From Sphingobacterium spiritivorum (GTDB lineage: Bacteria; Bacteroidota; Bacteroidia; Sphingobacteriales; Sphingobacteriaceae), in NCBI RefSeq assembly GCF_016724845.1, contig NZ_CP068082.1, positions 2,108,001 through 2,172,000 of the forward strand: 64,000 nt of DNA. Reading direction: 5' to 3'. The position numbers and the translations under genes are program-made. This document shows, piece after piece, positions 35,879-44,947 of this stretch. The notes beneath the pieces are model-generated. The model saw only the letters and a list, made by a program, of their open reading frames with translations. It had not been told where the DNA came from and made no database searches. Within the stretch, counting starts at the first letter, position 1; each line of letters starts with the position of its first letter.

Positions 35879-35932
35879 TATTTTGTTAATTTGTTATCTG
35901 AAAAACTTGATTTTTAATACGCATTAGTATTT

Positions 35933-37525
35933 ATGGGAGATCGCAAGGTTGATTTTTTGATTATTGGTTCCGGAATTGCTGGTTTGAGCTTTGCTTTGAA
36001 GGCTGCAAAAAAAGGTAAAGTATTGATAGTCACTAAGTCTAATGAAGATGAGTCTAATACCAAATATGCACAGGGCGGGGTAGCTGCCGTTGTGGATAAG
36101 TCTGATAGCTTTGATAAGCATATACTTGATACTCAGATAGCTGGGGATGGATTATGCCATGTAGAAATTGTGGAAAACGTTGTTAGGGAAGGACCAGAAC
36201 GTATTGCAGAGCTTATTGCATACGGAACTAACTTCGATAAGGTGGATGATAACAGTTATGATCTGGCAAAAGAAGGTGGCCATTCCAAGCACCGTATTTT
36301 ACACTATAAAGATATAACAGGGTATGAAATTGAACGTGCTTTGCTTGCTAAAGTTCATCAGGATCCTAATATTGAGATACTTACGCATTATTTTGCAGTA
36401 GATTTAATTACACAGCACCATTTAGGTGAATTTGTGGATAAAAAATCCGAGGATATTAGATGTTTTGGTATCTATGCGCTGAATACAAAGAATCACCGTA
36501 TCGAAAAGATTTTGAGCCGGATTACCTTAATGGCTTCCGGAGGTGCGGGACATGTGTACTCCAGTACGACTAATCCTACTATAGCGACAGGCGATGGTAT
36601 AGCTATGGTCTACCGTGCGAAAGGTAAAGTACGTAATATGGAGTTTATCCAGTTTCATCCTACAGCACTTTATAACCCGAGTCAATATCCGGCATTTCTC
36701 GTATCAGAGGCTGTACGGGGTTTTGGCGGGATCCTGCGACGTGTTTCAGGTGAGTCCTTTATGGAGGAGTATGATGAACGCGGTTCGTTGGCACCGCGTG
36801 ATATCGTGGCAAGAGCAATAGATGCTGAGATGAAAAGATCAGGTATCGATTATGTATACCTTGATATTACGATGCGTAGTAAGGAGGATATCTTAGCGCA
36901 TTTTCCAAATATCTATGAGAAATGTTTATCCATAGGGTTGGATATGACTAAGGATTATATTCCTGTTTCTCCAGCGGCACATTATCTGTGCGGAGGGATC
37001 CTAGTAGATTCATACGGACGTAGTACTATTAATAATCTGTATGCATGCGGAGAATGTTCTTCTACCGGTCTTCATGGAGCTAACAGATTGGCTTCCAATT
37101 CATTACTGGAAGCGGCTGTATATGCGCACCGGATTTGGCTGGATGCTGCAGAGAAATTGGAAGATATTGATTTTCAAGATAATGTACCCGATTGGGATGA
37201 TTCCAATACCAGTCTGTCCAATGAGGATATCCTGGTTTCTCACAATCTTCGGGAGACACAAAAAGTAATGTCTGATTATGTGGGGATAGTGCGTTCTGAC
37301 TTCAGGTTGGATCGTGCATTCAGAAGACTGGGATTTTTATACGATGAGACGGAAGAGTTTTATAAGCATACCAAATTATCTGTACCGCTTTGTGAACTGA
37401 GAAATGTGATTCAGGTTGCATTTTTGGTTATTAAGTCAGCTCAGGATCGCAAAGAAAGCAGGGGATTGCATTATTCAACGGATTATCCTTATCATGCTGA
37501 TGTACTTATGGACACTATATTTTAG
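35933..37525 (+). CDS. nadB: L-aspartate oxidase
   Basis: The 530-residue flavoprotein oxidises L-aspartate to iminoaspartate, which NadA then uses. The N-terminal FAD motif IIGSGIAGLSFALKAAKKG and the family segments KYAQGGVAAVVDKSDSFDKH, GGHSKHRILHYKDITG, ASGGAGHVYSSTTNP, EFIQFHPTALY, SEAVRGFGGILRR and GLHGANRLASNSLLEA are all present. It is the first plus-strand gene to the right of the presumed oriC and is followed by a gamma-carbonic-anhydrase gene 7 bp later. Confidence 0.96.
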   Translation: MGDRKVDFLIIGSGIAGLSFALKAAKKGKVLIVTKSNEDESNTKYAQGGVAAVVDKSDSFDKHILDTQIAGDGLCHVEIVENVVREGPERIAELIAYGTNFDKVDDNSYDLAKEGGHSKHRILHYKDITGYEIERALLAKVHQDPNIEILTHYFAVDLITQHHLGEFVDKKSEDIRCFGIYALNTKNHRIEKILSRITLMASGGAGHVYSSTTNPTIATGDGIAMVYRAKGKVRNMEFIQFHPTALYNPSQYPAFLVSEAVRGFGGILRRVSGESFMEEYDERGSLAPRDIVARAIDAEMKRSGIDYVYLDITMRSKEDILAHFPNIYEKCLSIGLDMTKDYIPVSPAAHYLCGGILVDSYGRSTINNLYACGECSSTGLHGANRLASNSLLEAAVYAHRIWLDAAEKLEDIDFQDNVPDWDDSNTSLSNEDILVSHNLRETQKVMSDYVGIVRSDFRLDRAFRRLGFLYDETEEFYKHTKLSVPLCELRNVIQVAFLVIKSAQDRKESRGLHYSTDYPYHADVLMDTIF

Positions 37526-37532
37526 AACGTAT

Positions 37533-38048
37533 ATGGCTGTTATATTACCTGTTAAGGATAAATACCCCCGGTATTCGGAAGATTGCTTTATAGCGCCTAA
37601 TGCTACCATTGTAGGCGATGTAGTTATGGGGGATAAGTGTTCGGTATGGTTTAATGCTGTGATCAGAGGTGACGTAAACTATATTCGTATCGGAGCATAT
37701 ACCAATATCCAAGATGGTGCCGTGATTCATTGTACGTACCAAAAAAACGGAACGGATATAGGTAATTATGTCAATATTGGTCATCAGGCAATGGTACATG
37801 GTTGTACAGTCAAAGATTATGTATTGATCGGTATGGGTGCCATTGTTATGGATAAGTCAGTAGTAGAGAGTGAAGTTATTATTGCGGCAGGAGCCGTAGT
37901 ACTCGAAAATACCATTTGTGAATCAGGCTATCTGTATGCAGGTGTACCTGCTAAAAAAATAAAAGCGATAACTGATGAACAAAGAGAAATGTTGCATCAG
38001 TTACCGCATAATTATGTTTTATATAGTTCCTGGTTTGAAAACAGTTAA
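37533..38048 (+). CDS. Gamma-class carbonic anhydrase family protein
   Basis: Starting at ATG 37533 (MAVILPVKDKYPRY) the protein is 171 residues; the longer frame from 37416 overlaps nadB by 110 bp and is not needed. It forms a left-handed beta-helix of hexapeptide repeats with the zinc-ligand His residues in VIHCTYQ and NIGHQAMVHGCTV. The N-terminal VWFNAVIRGDVNYIRIG motif, which supplies Arg/Asp/Gln, is typical of the YrdA/Cam-like group. Catalytic activity is uncertain because many such proteins lack it. It ends at TTAA shared with the convergent gene. Confidence 0.88.
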   Translation: MAVILPVKDKYPRYSEDCFIAPNATIVGDVVMGDKCSVWFNAVIRGDVNYIRIGAYTNIQDGAVIHCTYQKNGTDIGNYVNIGHQAMVHGCTVKDYVLIGMGAIVMDKSVVESEVIIAAGAVVLENTICESGYLYAGVPAKKIKAITDEQREMLHQLPHNYVLYSSWFENS

Positions 38049-39721
38049 TTTATATTGACTGTTTCATTTTGTTCCCAGTTAGCACGTATCGTAAATGTCT
38101 TGTTAAGATACCATATGTTCTCTGCCTGCTTTCTGGTCTTTACATCTGCAGGATCCCATACTCCATTCCTGTTGGCATCAAATATTACACGTAACGAATA
38201 TTTGCCTCCCGGAAATTTCTTGTAGGATATGGTATTATTAGGCCCTAATATCTGCCTGTTAAATACTTTTTCTTTCTTGTCATCAATAAGTTCTACCACA
38301 TATTGCATAGTACTGTCTGTATTGGTAAAATTGAAGTTTATATCTCCATAATTTTCGCTTTCATCCAGTGTAAAGTTGGTTTTGAACTCCTTATTATGAT
38401 CCCCGAATAATCCGGTAAGGGCTTTTTCTTCTAATACTAATGTATAATTTCTCTTCGGCTTCCAGTTGAAACGTATGTGGTAAAGCTGATCATTAAGTGT
38501 ATCCTTTTGTAATTGGAAATTAGTCCTGGCAATGCTATCTTCCGTTAGTTTGACTTTAGACTTATCTATAGACGCTAAAGGCATTTTAGAAGTAACAGTG
38601 ATGTGGGTAATCTTATCTACTTTATTGCTGATATTTAGAACCGGCAGAATTTCTTTTTCGAACTTCACATTTACACCTTTTTTTATCAATACCGTGTCCA
38701 TGACTGTATTATAATTACGTATCTCTAGTTTAAGAGAATCAAAATCAGTATTTTGAGTGTATATTAAGGCACTATCTTTATTTACACCATAGCGTATATA
38801 CTTGGATGCATCCAGTTCCTGCGGAGATAATATTTTCACAGCCGGGTCAAGTAATGGCCGGTTAAAAACTAACTGTATTCCCCCATCCTTTTCCAGTTTC
38901 TTTTCACCTGTTCTGAATTTATCAGGATAGGGTTTAGTAAATTCCAACTTAATATTACTGGTATCTTTCCTTAATACGATGCTGTCATTGAGAAAACCTA
39001 TCCAGTCATCCGTACTTTCATATATGCGATTACTGCTTTTCTCTTTCAATGCATATATTCGGTATGTATCTTCTCTCAGGTTATTGAATTTGAAATTACC
39101 GGCTGTATCTACAGCTGTAAATATATTCGCTTTTCGCTTTCCGAATATGCTATCCTGGCGTGTAGGAATCAGAATTACCATAACATCTTTATCCTGATTC
39201 TTCATATCCAGACTTTTTGTATAACCGTTAAGAACTGATCCGGATATGGACAGAGAATCTAGCTCATTACCTGTAGCAAATACATACGAATAGTTGGGAA
39301 GCGGATTACCTTCATTATAGTCGACGAGTCCTTTTCCAAAATGGATCGTATAAGTAGTATTTTCCTCTAATGAATCGGGCAATGTGATTTCAAGATTCTT
39401 TTTCTTGATTTTATATTCAGGTTGAGTATCTACATCCGGAGATATACTGAATTCTTTAAACTGACTGTTGAGTTTGACATACTCATCAAATTCCAAAACG
39501 ATTTTTTTGGCTTTGAAATTTCGGGTATAATTTTTTGGAAGTTCACTTAATATTTTCGGTGGAAGTGAATCTTTTGGTCCGCCTGTAGGATGTTGCATGT
39601 TGGCGCACTGGATAGTACTTAAAATAAGAAGACAAAAAAACGAGAAAATTACCACTTTTTGAAATAAAGTGGTTTTTATCGATTCTGAGCGACTTTTATC
39701 TTTTTTGGATGTTTGTATCAT
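38045..39721 (-). CDS. Ig-like domain cell-surface lipoprotein
   Basis: The 558-residue protein has a basic N-terminus, a hydrophobic segment and Cys in LSTIQCANMQHPTGG. The lipobox is weak (Q before Cys), so lipidation is likely but not certain. The following PPKILSELPKNYTRNFKAKK, VLEFDEYVKL and ITLPDSLEENTTYTIHFG define an N-terminal Big_5-type Ig-like domain, and the C-terminal part (KEVFNRQILGPNN, YSLRVIFDANRNGVWDPADV) is typical for this Bacteroidota family. The function is unknown; a surface or periplasmic scaffold is plausible. Its stop overlaps the convergent carbonic anhydrase gene at TTAA. Confidence 0.8.
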   Translation of the reverse strand: MIQTSKKDKSRSESIKTTLFQKVVIFSFFCLLILSTIQCANMQHPTGGPKDSLPPKILSELPKNYTRNFKAKKIVLEFDEYVKLNSQFKEFSISPDVDTQPEYKIKKKNLEITLPDSLEENTTYTIHFGKGLVDYNEGNPLPNYSYVFATGNELDSLSISGSVLNGYTKSLDMKNQDKDVMVILIPTRQDSIFGKRKANIFTAVDTAGNFKFNNLREDTYRIYALKEKSSNRIYESTDDWIGFLNDSIVLRKDTSNIKLEFTKPYPDKFRTGEKKLEKDGGIQLVFNRPLLDPAVKILSPQELDASKYIRYGVNKDSALIYTQNTDFDSLKLEIRNYNTVMDTVLIKKGVNVKFEKEILPVLNISNKVDKITHITVTSKMPLASIDKSKVKLTEDSIARTNFQLQKDTLNDQLYHIRFNWKPKRNYTLVLEEKALTGLFGDHNKEFKTNFTLDESENYGDINFNFTNTDSTMQYVVELIDDKKEKVFNRQILGPNNTISYKKFPGGKYSLRVIFDANRNGVWDPADVKTRKQAENIWYLNKTFTIRANWEQNETVNIN

Positions 39722-39797
39722 AAAATTAAAAATATCTTCTTATATCCTTTTATTTTAAGTTTATTTTTTTATTTCTAATGTGTTGAATTACAACAGT

Positions 39798-41657
39798 TTA
39801 GCTCATATGTACCATTAAAACACTAATATCAGCTGGTGAAACACCTGAAATACGGGAAGCCTGTCCCAGTGTTCTTGGTTTGACCTTTAATAATTTTTGT
39901 CTTGCTTCTATTGAAAGTGAAGTTAGAGAATTGTAATCAAAATTCGGATTGATCTCTTTATCTTCCATTTTTTTCATACGGTTGACTATCTCCATTTCTT
40001 TTTCAAAGTAGCTATCGTATTTTACTTTTATTTCTGCCTGCTCTATTGTTTCTGTGTCAAACTGGTTAAGATAGCTTTCAAAATCGCTGTCTGCTTTTTT
40101 GATATCATAAATATTAATCTGCGGTCTGCTTAATATATTAAACATTCTGGTTTTTTGTGAAACCGGGGAAGAGTTAAGTTCTTCCAGTACCGGATTAATG
40201 TGATCAGCTGTCACACTGTTTTGTCTTAAGTACTCTACAATAGCATCTGAATTTTTGATTTTTTCATTCACTTTATTGAGTCTCTCCTCTCCTACAAGAC
40301 CCAGTTTATAAGCCATAGGTGTAAGACGAATATCTGCATTATCCTGACGTAACAGTAAGCGGTGCTCTGCTCTGGATGTAAACATTCTGTAAGGTTCTTC
40401 AGTACCTTTTGTGACGAGGTCATCTATCAGAACACCTATATAAGATTCTGAACGTTTTAGCGTCAGCTCATGAAGATCATTTATTCTTTGGTGAGCATTA
40501 ATACCTGCTATGAATCCCTGTGCTCCTGCTTCTTCGTACCCTGTTGTTCCATTAATTTGACCCGCAAAAAACAGGTGTTTTACACGCAGTGTTTCAAGTG
40601 TCAGATCCAGTTGCATGGGCGGAAAGAAATCATATTCAATTGCATATCCCGGTCTGTACATTCTAGCATTTTCAAATCCGGGTATCAGCTGCAAAGCTTT
40701 TTGCTGAACATCTTCAGGAAGAGAAGTTGAAAACCCATTAACGTATATTTCTACAGTATTGAATCCTTCCGGTTCTACAAATATCTGATGTCTTTCGCGT
40801 TCCGCAAATCTGTTTATTTTGTCTTCTATGGAAGGGCAGTATCGGGGACCTAATCCTTTTATTCTTCCTGTAAACATTGGAGATCTTTCGAATCCTGTTT
40901 TCAGCATTTCATGAACTTTGTCATTTGTGTAGGTTATCCAGCAGCATCTTTGTGCTGTAGGAATAGGTACATCCGTATAGGAAAATCTTCCTTTATTCTC
41001 ATCTCCCCATTGCTCTTCCATTAGCTCATAATTGAGCGATCTGCCGTCTATACGAGGAGGCGTTCCGGTCTTCATTCTACCGGATTCAAAACCCAGACTT
41101 ACCAGTTGTTCGGTAAGACCTGTAGCTGCTTTCTCTCCTGTGCGCCCTCCGCCGAATTTCTTTTCTCCTATATGTATTACCCCGTTCAGGAAAGTTCCGT
41201 TTGTCAGAACTACTGCATCAGCTTCTATTCGTATCCCTAGTGATGTAATTACTCCTGCTGCTTTATCGCCTTCTACAATAACTTCTTTTACGGTGTCCTG
41301 CCACATATCCAGATTCGGGATTGCTTCCAGTTGCATTCTCCATTCTTCTGCAAAGCGCATTCTGTCATTTTGTGATCGCGGACTCCACATAGCAGGACCT
41401 TTAGACAGATTGAGCATTCTGAATTGTAGTGTAGATTTATCTGCTATGATACCCGTGTATCCGCCCATAGCATCGATCTCTCTTACGATCTGCCCCTTTG
41501 CAACACCTCCTATAGCGGGATTACAGCTCATCTGAGCGATGACACCCATATTCATGGTAATCAATAATACAGACGACCCCAGGTTAGCTGCTGCTGCTGC
41601 TGCTTCACATCCGGCATGACCGGCACCTACTACAATTACGTTATATTTCTTAAACAT
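39798..41657 (-). CDS. mnmG: tRNA uridine 5-carboxymethylaminomethyl synthase MnmG (GidA)
   Basis: The 619-residue FAD enzyme acts with MnmE to modify wobble U34 of several tRNAs. The dinucleotide motif VVGAGHAGCEAAAAAANLGS, then NPAIGGVAKGQIVREIDAMG, the GTFLNGVIHIGEKKFGGGR segment, FSTSLPEDVQQKAL, and the C-terminal RPRTLGQASRISGVSPADI-type end are diagnostic. Upstream lie the two parS-like palindromes. It is on the minus strand and its coding region is followed by the Ig-like gene about 76 bp away. Confidence 0.97.
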   Translation of the reverse strand: MFKKYNVIVVGAGHAGCEAAAAAANLGSSVLLITMNMGVIAQMSCNPAIGGVAKGQIVREIDAMGGYTGIIADKSTLQFRMLNLSKGPAMWSPRSQNDRMRFAEEWRMQLEAIPNLDMWQDTVKEVIVEGDKAAGVITSLGIRIEADAVVLTNGTFLNGVIHIGEKKFGGGRTGEKAATGLTEQLVSLGFESGRMKTGTPPRIDGRSLNYELMEEQWGDENKGRFSYTDVPIPTAQRCCWITYTNDKVHEMLKTGFERSPMFTGRIKGLGPRYCPSIEDKINRFAERERHQIFVEPEGFNTVEIYVNGFSTSLPEDVQQKALQLIPGFENARMYRPGYAIEYDFFPPMQLDLTLETLRVKHLFFAGQINGTTGYEEAGAQGFIAGINAHQRINDLHELTLKRSESYIGVLIDDLVTKGTEEPYRMFTSRAEHRLLLRQDNADIRLTPMAYKLGLVGEERLNKVNEKIKNSDAIVEYLRQNSVTADHINPVLEELNSSPVSQKTRMFNILSRPQINIYDIKKADSDFESYLNQFDTETIEQAEIKVKYDSYFEKEMEIVNRMKKMEDKEINPNFDYNSLTSLSIEARQKLLKVKPRTLGQASRISGVSPADISVLMVHMS

Positions 41658-41665
41658 TTTATTTT

Positions 41666-41681
41666 AGTTTCACGTGGAACA
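41666..41681. other. parS-like site 1
   Basis: AGTTTCACGTGGAACA resembles the parS consensus TGTTNCACGTGNAACA with a perfect CACGTG core. It stands upstream of the mnmG ATG, within a gap between mnmG and the ABC-F gene. ParB/Spo0J would bind it and guide the segregating origin. Confidence 0.75.
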
Positions 41682-41709
41682 ATCACTGCTTCACGATTAT
41701 TTTATCTAT

Positions 41710-41725
41710 AGTTTCACGTGGAACG
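41710..41725. other. parS-like site 2
   Basis: AGTTTCACGTGGAACG, identical to the first site except for the final base, 44 bp downstream of it. Both sit about 6 kb right of the presumed oriC. Confidence 0.75.
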
Positions 41726-41733
41726 CTTATTTA

Positions 41734-43596
41734 TTATTCTGCAAGTTCTGCTAATAATAACCATCGTTCCGTTTTTTCTTCCAGTTTTGATTCAAGTGTT
41801 TTTATAGCTTCAGCAATTTCTACGAGTTGTATATGGTCGGTTGTTGATGATAACACTTCTGTCTTTTCTGCGATCTGCTGTTCTAAAGAAGTGACTTCCT
41901 TTTCGAGATCTTCATATTCCTTTTGCTCTTTGTAGCTTAGTTTTTTCTTGCCTGGCTGTTCTTTTACTTCTACAGGTTTTACATTTGTTTTCCCCGCTTT
42001 GAGTTGCTTGTTCAAAAGGTCTTGTTCAGCTTTGAAGTCTGCATAGTTTCCGTTATAGATGTTGATCTTTCCTGTTCCGTCAAATATAAAAAGCTGATCA
42101 GTTAGTTTGTCTACCAGATAACGATCGTGTGAAACAAGAAGAAGCACACCGGTATATTTTTCAAGGAAATCTTCTAATACGTTCAACGTATCTATGTCAA
42201 GATCATTTGATGGCTCATCCAGAATCAGGAAATTTGGATTACGCATGAGTACACGCATAAGTTGTAAACGCTTGCGTTCTCCCCCACTCAGTTTTTCAAC
42301 CATGCCGAATTGTTTCTCCGGAGGGAATAAGAAATGTGTCAATAATTGTGAAGCGGTGATTACTTCACCTTTGGCCATTTCAATATATTCAGCAACATTC
42401 TTTACTACGTCTATTACCCGTTCATTATTTTGGAATTCCAGACCACCTTGTTTATAGTAACCGTATACTGTGGTCTCTCCTACACTGATTGTTCCGGATG
42501 TTGGTTTTTCGATGCCGGTGATTAAATTCAGGAAGGTAGATTTTCCTGAACCATTGCGACCTGATAAACCAATACGATCTCCTTTTTTGAAAGTATAGCT
42601 GAAATTTTCAATGATACATTTTGTACCGAAACTTTTAGAAGCATTTTCTATTTCCAGAATTTTGGATCCCTGGCGACTTACTTTTACACTCAGTTGTACA
42701 ATATCGTTTTTCTTTGCTGCTTTAGATTTCTCTTCAAGATCATAGTAGGCTTCAATTCTGGATTTGGATTTAGTACCCCGTGCCTGAGGTTGCCTGCGCA
42801 TCCATTCTAATTCTTTACGCAACAGATTTCTACTCTTTTCAACCAGTAAAGAATCATTGGCTTCGCGCTCTGCTTTTTTCTCCAGATAGTAACTGTAGTT
42901 GCCTTTGAATGTAAGGAGGTTTCCTCTGTCAAGTTCACGGATTTCTGTACAAACTCCATCCAGAAAGTAACGGTCGTGTGTCACTAACAGTACCGTTTTA
43001 TTTCCTGTAGTCAATAACTTTTCTAACCATTCAATAGTCTCGATATCCAGATGATTCGTAGGCTCATCTAAAATATAGACATCAGGTTCGTCTATGAGTA
43101 ATTTTGCAAGTGCCAGTCTTTTTCTCTGACCTCCTGACAGATTATCTATCTGTTGAGTGAAATCAATAATATTAAGACGGTTTAAAATAGTCTTGATATT
43201 GTATTCATATTCCCACGCATTGAGCAGGGATAATTTTTCAGTAAGATCTTCCAGTTTTTGCTGATCAGGTTCATCTGTGCTTAACAGTTCTTCATACTGA
43301 CGGATTAAAGTTTGCTGTTCGTTATCTGCACTATAAATGAAATCATTGATAGAATGTAATCCTGAAAAGTCAGGGTCCTGAGCAAGAAAACCAATTTTAA
43401 TTCCTTTTTCCTTTACTACCTTTCCGGAAGTCGGAATTACCTTTTCTGCTAAAATAGAGAGAAGTGTAGATTTGCCGGTACCGTTGATTCCGACAAGAGC
43501 TATGCGATCACCCTTTTGTAGTCCAAAATGGATGTCCTTGAATAGCCATCTGTCATTGAAGGAATGACTAACCTGTTCTGTAGATAATATACTCAC
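41734..43596 (-). CDS. ABC-F ATPase, Uup-type
   Basis: The 620-residue protein has two ATP-binding cassettes and no membrane domain. Cassette 1 has GINGTGKSTLLSIL, LSGGQRKRLALAKLL and LDEPTNHLDIETIEWLE; cassette 2 has GRNGSGKSTFLNLI, LSGGERKRLQLMRVL and LDEPSNDLDIDTLNVLE. A linker with ELEWMRRQPQARGTKSKSR lies between and a coiled-coil C-terminus (EQKEYEDLEKEVTSLEQQIA) follows. This matches Uup-like ABC-F proteins that act on ribosomes. The start codon is GTG (43594-43596), overlapping the upstream gene's TGA as GTGA. Confidence 0.9.
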   Translation of the reverse strand: MSILSTEQVSHSFNDRWLFKDIHFGLQKGDRIALVGINGTGKSTLLSILAEKVIPTSGKVVKEKGIKIGFLAQDPDFSGLHSINDFIYSADNEQQTLIRQYEELLSTDEPDQQKLEDLTEKLSLLNAWEYEYNIKTILNRLNIIDFTQQIDNLSGGQRKRLALAKLLIDEPDVYILDEPTNHLDIETIEWLEKLLTTGNKTVLLVTHDRYFLDGVCTEIRELDRGNLLTFKGNYSYYLEKKAEREANDSLLVEKSRNLLRKELEWMRRQPQARGTKSKSRIEAYYDLEEKSKAAKKNDIVQLSVKVSRQGSKILEIENASKSFGTKCIIENFSYTFKKGDRIGLSGRNGSGKSTFLNLITGIEKPTSGTISVGETTVYGYYKQGGLEFQNNERVIDVVKNVAEYIEMAKGEVITASQLLTHFLFPPEKQFGMVEKLSGGERKRLQLMRVLMRNPNFLILDEPSNDLDIDTLNVLEDFLEKYTGVLLLVSHDRYLVDKLTDQLFIFDGTGKINIYNGNYADFKAEQDLLNKQLKAGKTNVKPVEVKEQPGKKKLSYKEQKEYEDLEKEVTSLEQQIAEKTEVLSSTTDHIQLVEIAEAIKTLESKLEEKTERWLLLAELAE

Positions 43597-44258
43597 GCTA
43601 ATTCTTTAATTTTTGCCGTCTTGAAGATATGTGTCCCCGTTATATCAGATAAACATACATGCATCATTGAGCTGGCAACGTCTGCTGCTTTTATACTTTT
43701 GTAATCTTTTAATTTTCCTATTAGGAAATAATTTATAATACTCATAGCCGCTGAAGATATCTTCTCCAGTAATCTGTTTTCTTTACGTTTGCCCAATAAT
43801 AAAGAGGGTCTTAATATGAATGTCCTTTCAATGGAAAGCGATTTTATATCCCGTTCTACCTCTCCTTTCATTTTGAGGTAGAAATTATTGGATAATACAT
43901 TAGCCCCCATACTCGATACCAAACATACAGCAGAAAGCCCCTTATCTTTTAATTGCTGAGCTACCGATAAGGGATAATCATGATCTATCTTATAATATGC
44001 GGACAAATCAGGAGTTTTACTTTTGGTACTTCCCAGGCAGCAATAGAGGTGATCAACAGCTATATTTTCCAAGTGATGAGCTATTGAATCCGCATCTGCT
44101 ACAATATTGATAAATCCGGGGTGTTGCAACTGCAGCGGGCTTCTTGATACAGCATATACCGTTGAATACTGTGTATTATCCAAAAGCATATCAACCAAAA
44201 AGCTGCCAATCAGGCCTGTGGAGCCCAAAACAAGTGCGGTATAGCCAGTCTTATCCAT
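43593..44258 (-). CDS. NAD(P)-binding oxidoreductase, HTATIP2/NmrA-like
   Basis: The 221-residue protein has an N-terminal Rossmann motif ALVLGSTGLIGSFLVDMLL (GxTGxxG) and a later VSSMGANVLSNNFYLKMKGEVE with the Tyr/Lys pair of extended SDRs, then RTFILRPSLLLG. This fits atypical SDR (HTATIP2/YbjT-like) proteins of unknown substrate. The ATG at 44258 is preferred to TTG 12 bp earlier. Its stop overlaps the GTG start of the ABC-F gene, so the two are likely coupled. Confidence 0.8.
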   Translation of the reverse strand: MDKTGYTALVLGSTGLIGSFLVDMLLDNTQYSTVYAVSRSPLQLQHPGFINIVADADSIAHHLENIAVDHLYCCLGSTKSKTPDLSAYYKIDHDYPLSVAQQLKDKGLSAVCLVSSMGANVLSNNFYLKMKGEVERDIKSLSIERTFILRPSLLLGKRKENRLLEKISSAAMSIINYFLIGKLKDYKSIKAADVASSMMHVCLSDITGTHIFKTAKIKELA

Positions 44259-44358
44259 AATAAGGTACAAAAATACAGAATTAAACGGGTTTGAGGTGAG
44301 TAATATTTATAGGAAAGCTAAGAATTGTACTTCTTTATGACAGTGTATATAATACGGT

Positions 44359-44745
44359 CTAATTTAAGCGATGATTAGCAATAAGATTAAAGCGGGGAAT
44401 TTCTACATAAAAAATCTCTCCGTCTAACTGACGGGACATCTGATATGTACCTTCCATATAGCCCATCTCGCTTTTAAGATTACAACCTGAGACATATTGA
44501 TGCGATTCTCCCGGTTGTATAACTGGCTGTTCTCCAACGACACCATCTCCTTCTACTTCTCTGTGTTCTCCTATAGCATCAAATATCTGCCAATGGCGAC
44601 GCAATAGCTGAACTGTATAATCCCCTACATTTTCAATAGAAATACGATAAGCAAACATGAAATGTTCCTTTTCAGGATTAGAATATTCCGGTTGATAAAT
44701 ACTCTCTACCGAAATCTTTACACCTTCTGTTATTTGAGATACCAT
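44359..44745 (-). CDS. apaG: ApaG-domain protein
   Basis: The 128-residue protein is a single ApaG (DUF525) beta-sandwich: VSQITEGVKISVESIYQPEY, FAYRISIENVG, LLRRHWQIFDAIGEHREVEGDGVVGEQP (cited in part) and EMGYMEGTYQM. ApaG is linked to Co2+/Mg2+ handling and dinucleoside polyphosphate metabolism in enterobacteria, but the mechanism is unclear. It stands alone on the minus strand, 100 bp from the oxidoreductase gene and divergent from the methylase gene. Confidence 0.92.
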   Translation of the reverse strand: MVSQITEGVKISVESIYQPEYSNPEKEHFMFAYRISIENVGDYTVQLLRRHWQIFDAIGEHREVEGDGVVGEQPVIQPGESHQYVSGCNLKSEMGYMEGTYQMSRQLDGEIFYVEIPRFNLIANHRLN

Positions 44746-44947
44746 TAATGCAAATATTAATATAATTTATAAATTATCAAAGAACAACTCCCTGAATGTG
44801 ATAAAATTACGTAAAAATGAAAAAATCCTGAAGCAGAGCGTGTTAATGTTTGTTAAATGGTAATTGCGGCCTGTAAAGGTATAATAACGGGCAAGATAAA
44901 TTTGATATTCACCTGATCATATTCGTCATAAATGACTAGGTTTGCAT

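Larger units (their letters stand above)
35442..35932. other. oriC: Putative chromosomal replication origin, oriC
   Basis: A 491-bp non-coding, very A/T-rich stretch between divergent nadA and nadB. Two perfect DnaA boxes TTATCCACA lie at 35644-35652 and 35870-35878. One-mismatch boxes are TTATTCACA at 35654-35662 (1 bp from the first), TTATCTACA at 35859-35867, and TGTGGAAAA at 35586-35594 on the other strand. Several two-mismatch sites are at 35516-35524, 35778-35786, 35790-35798, 35813-35821 and 35821-35829. The A/T-rich flank at 35830-35932 could be the unwinding element. Clustered boxes, divergent genes and nearby dnaA, dnaN and parS-like sites support oriC. Cumulative GC skew would be decisive and was not computed. 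Confidence 0.75.

Noticed and set aside
41032..41535. 167-codon plus-strand ORF inside mnmG
   Set aside because: mnmG is a conserved complete gene in the opposite direction; the ORF is a shadow of its codon bias.
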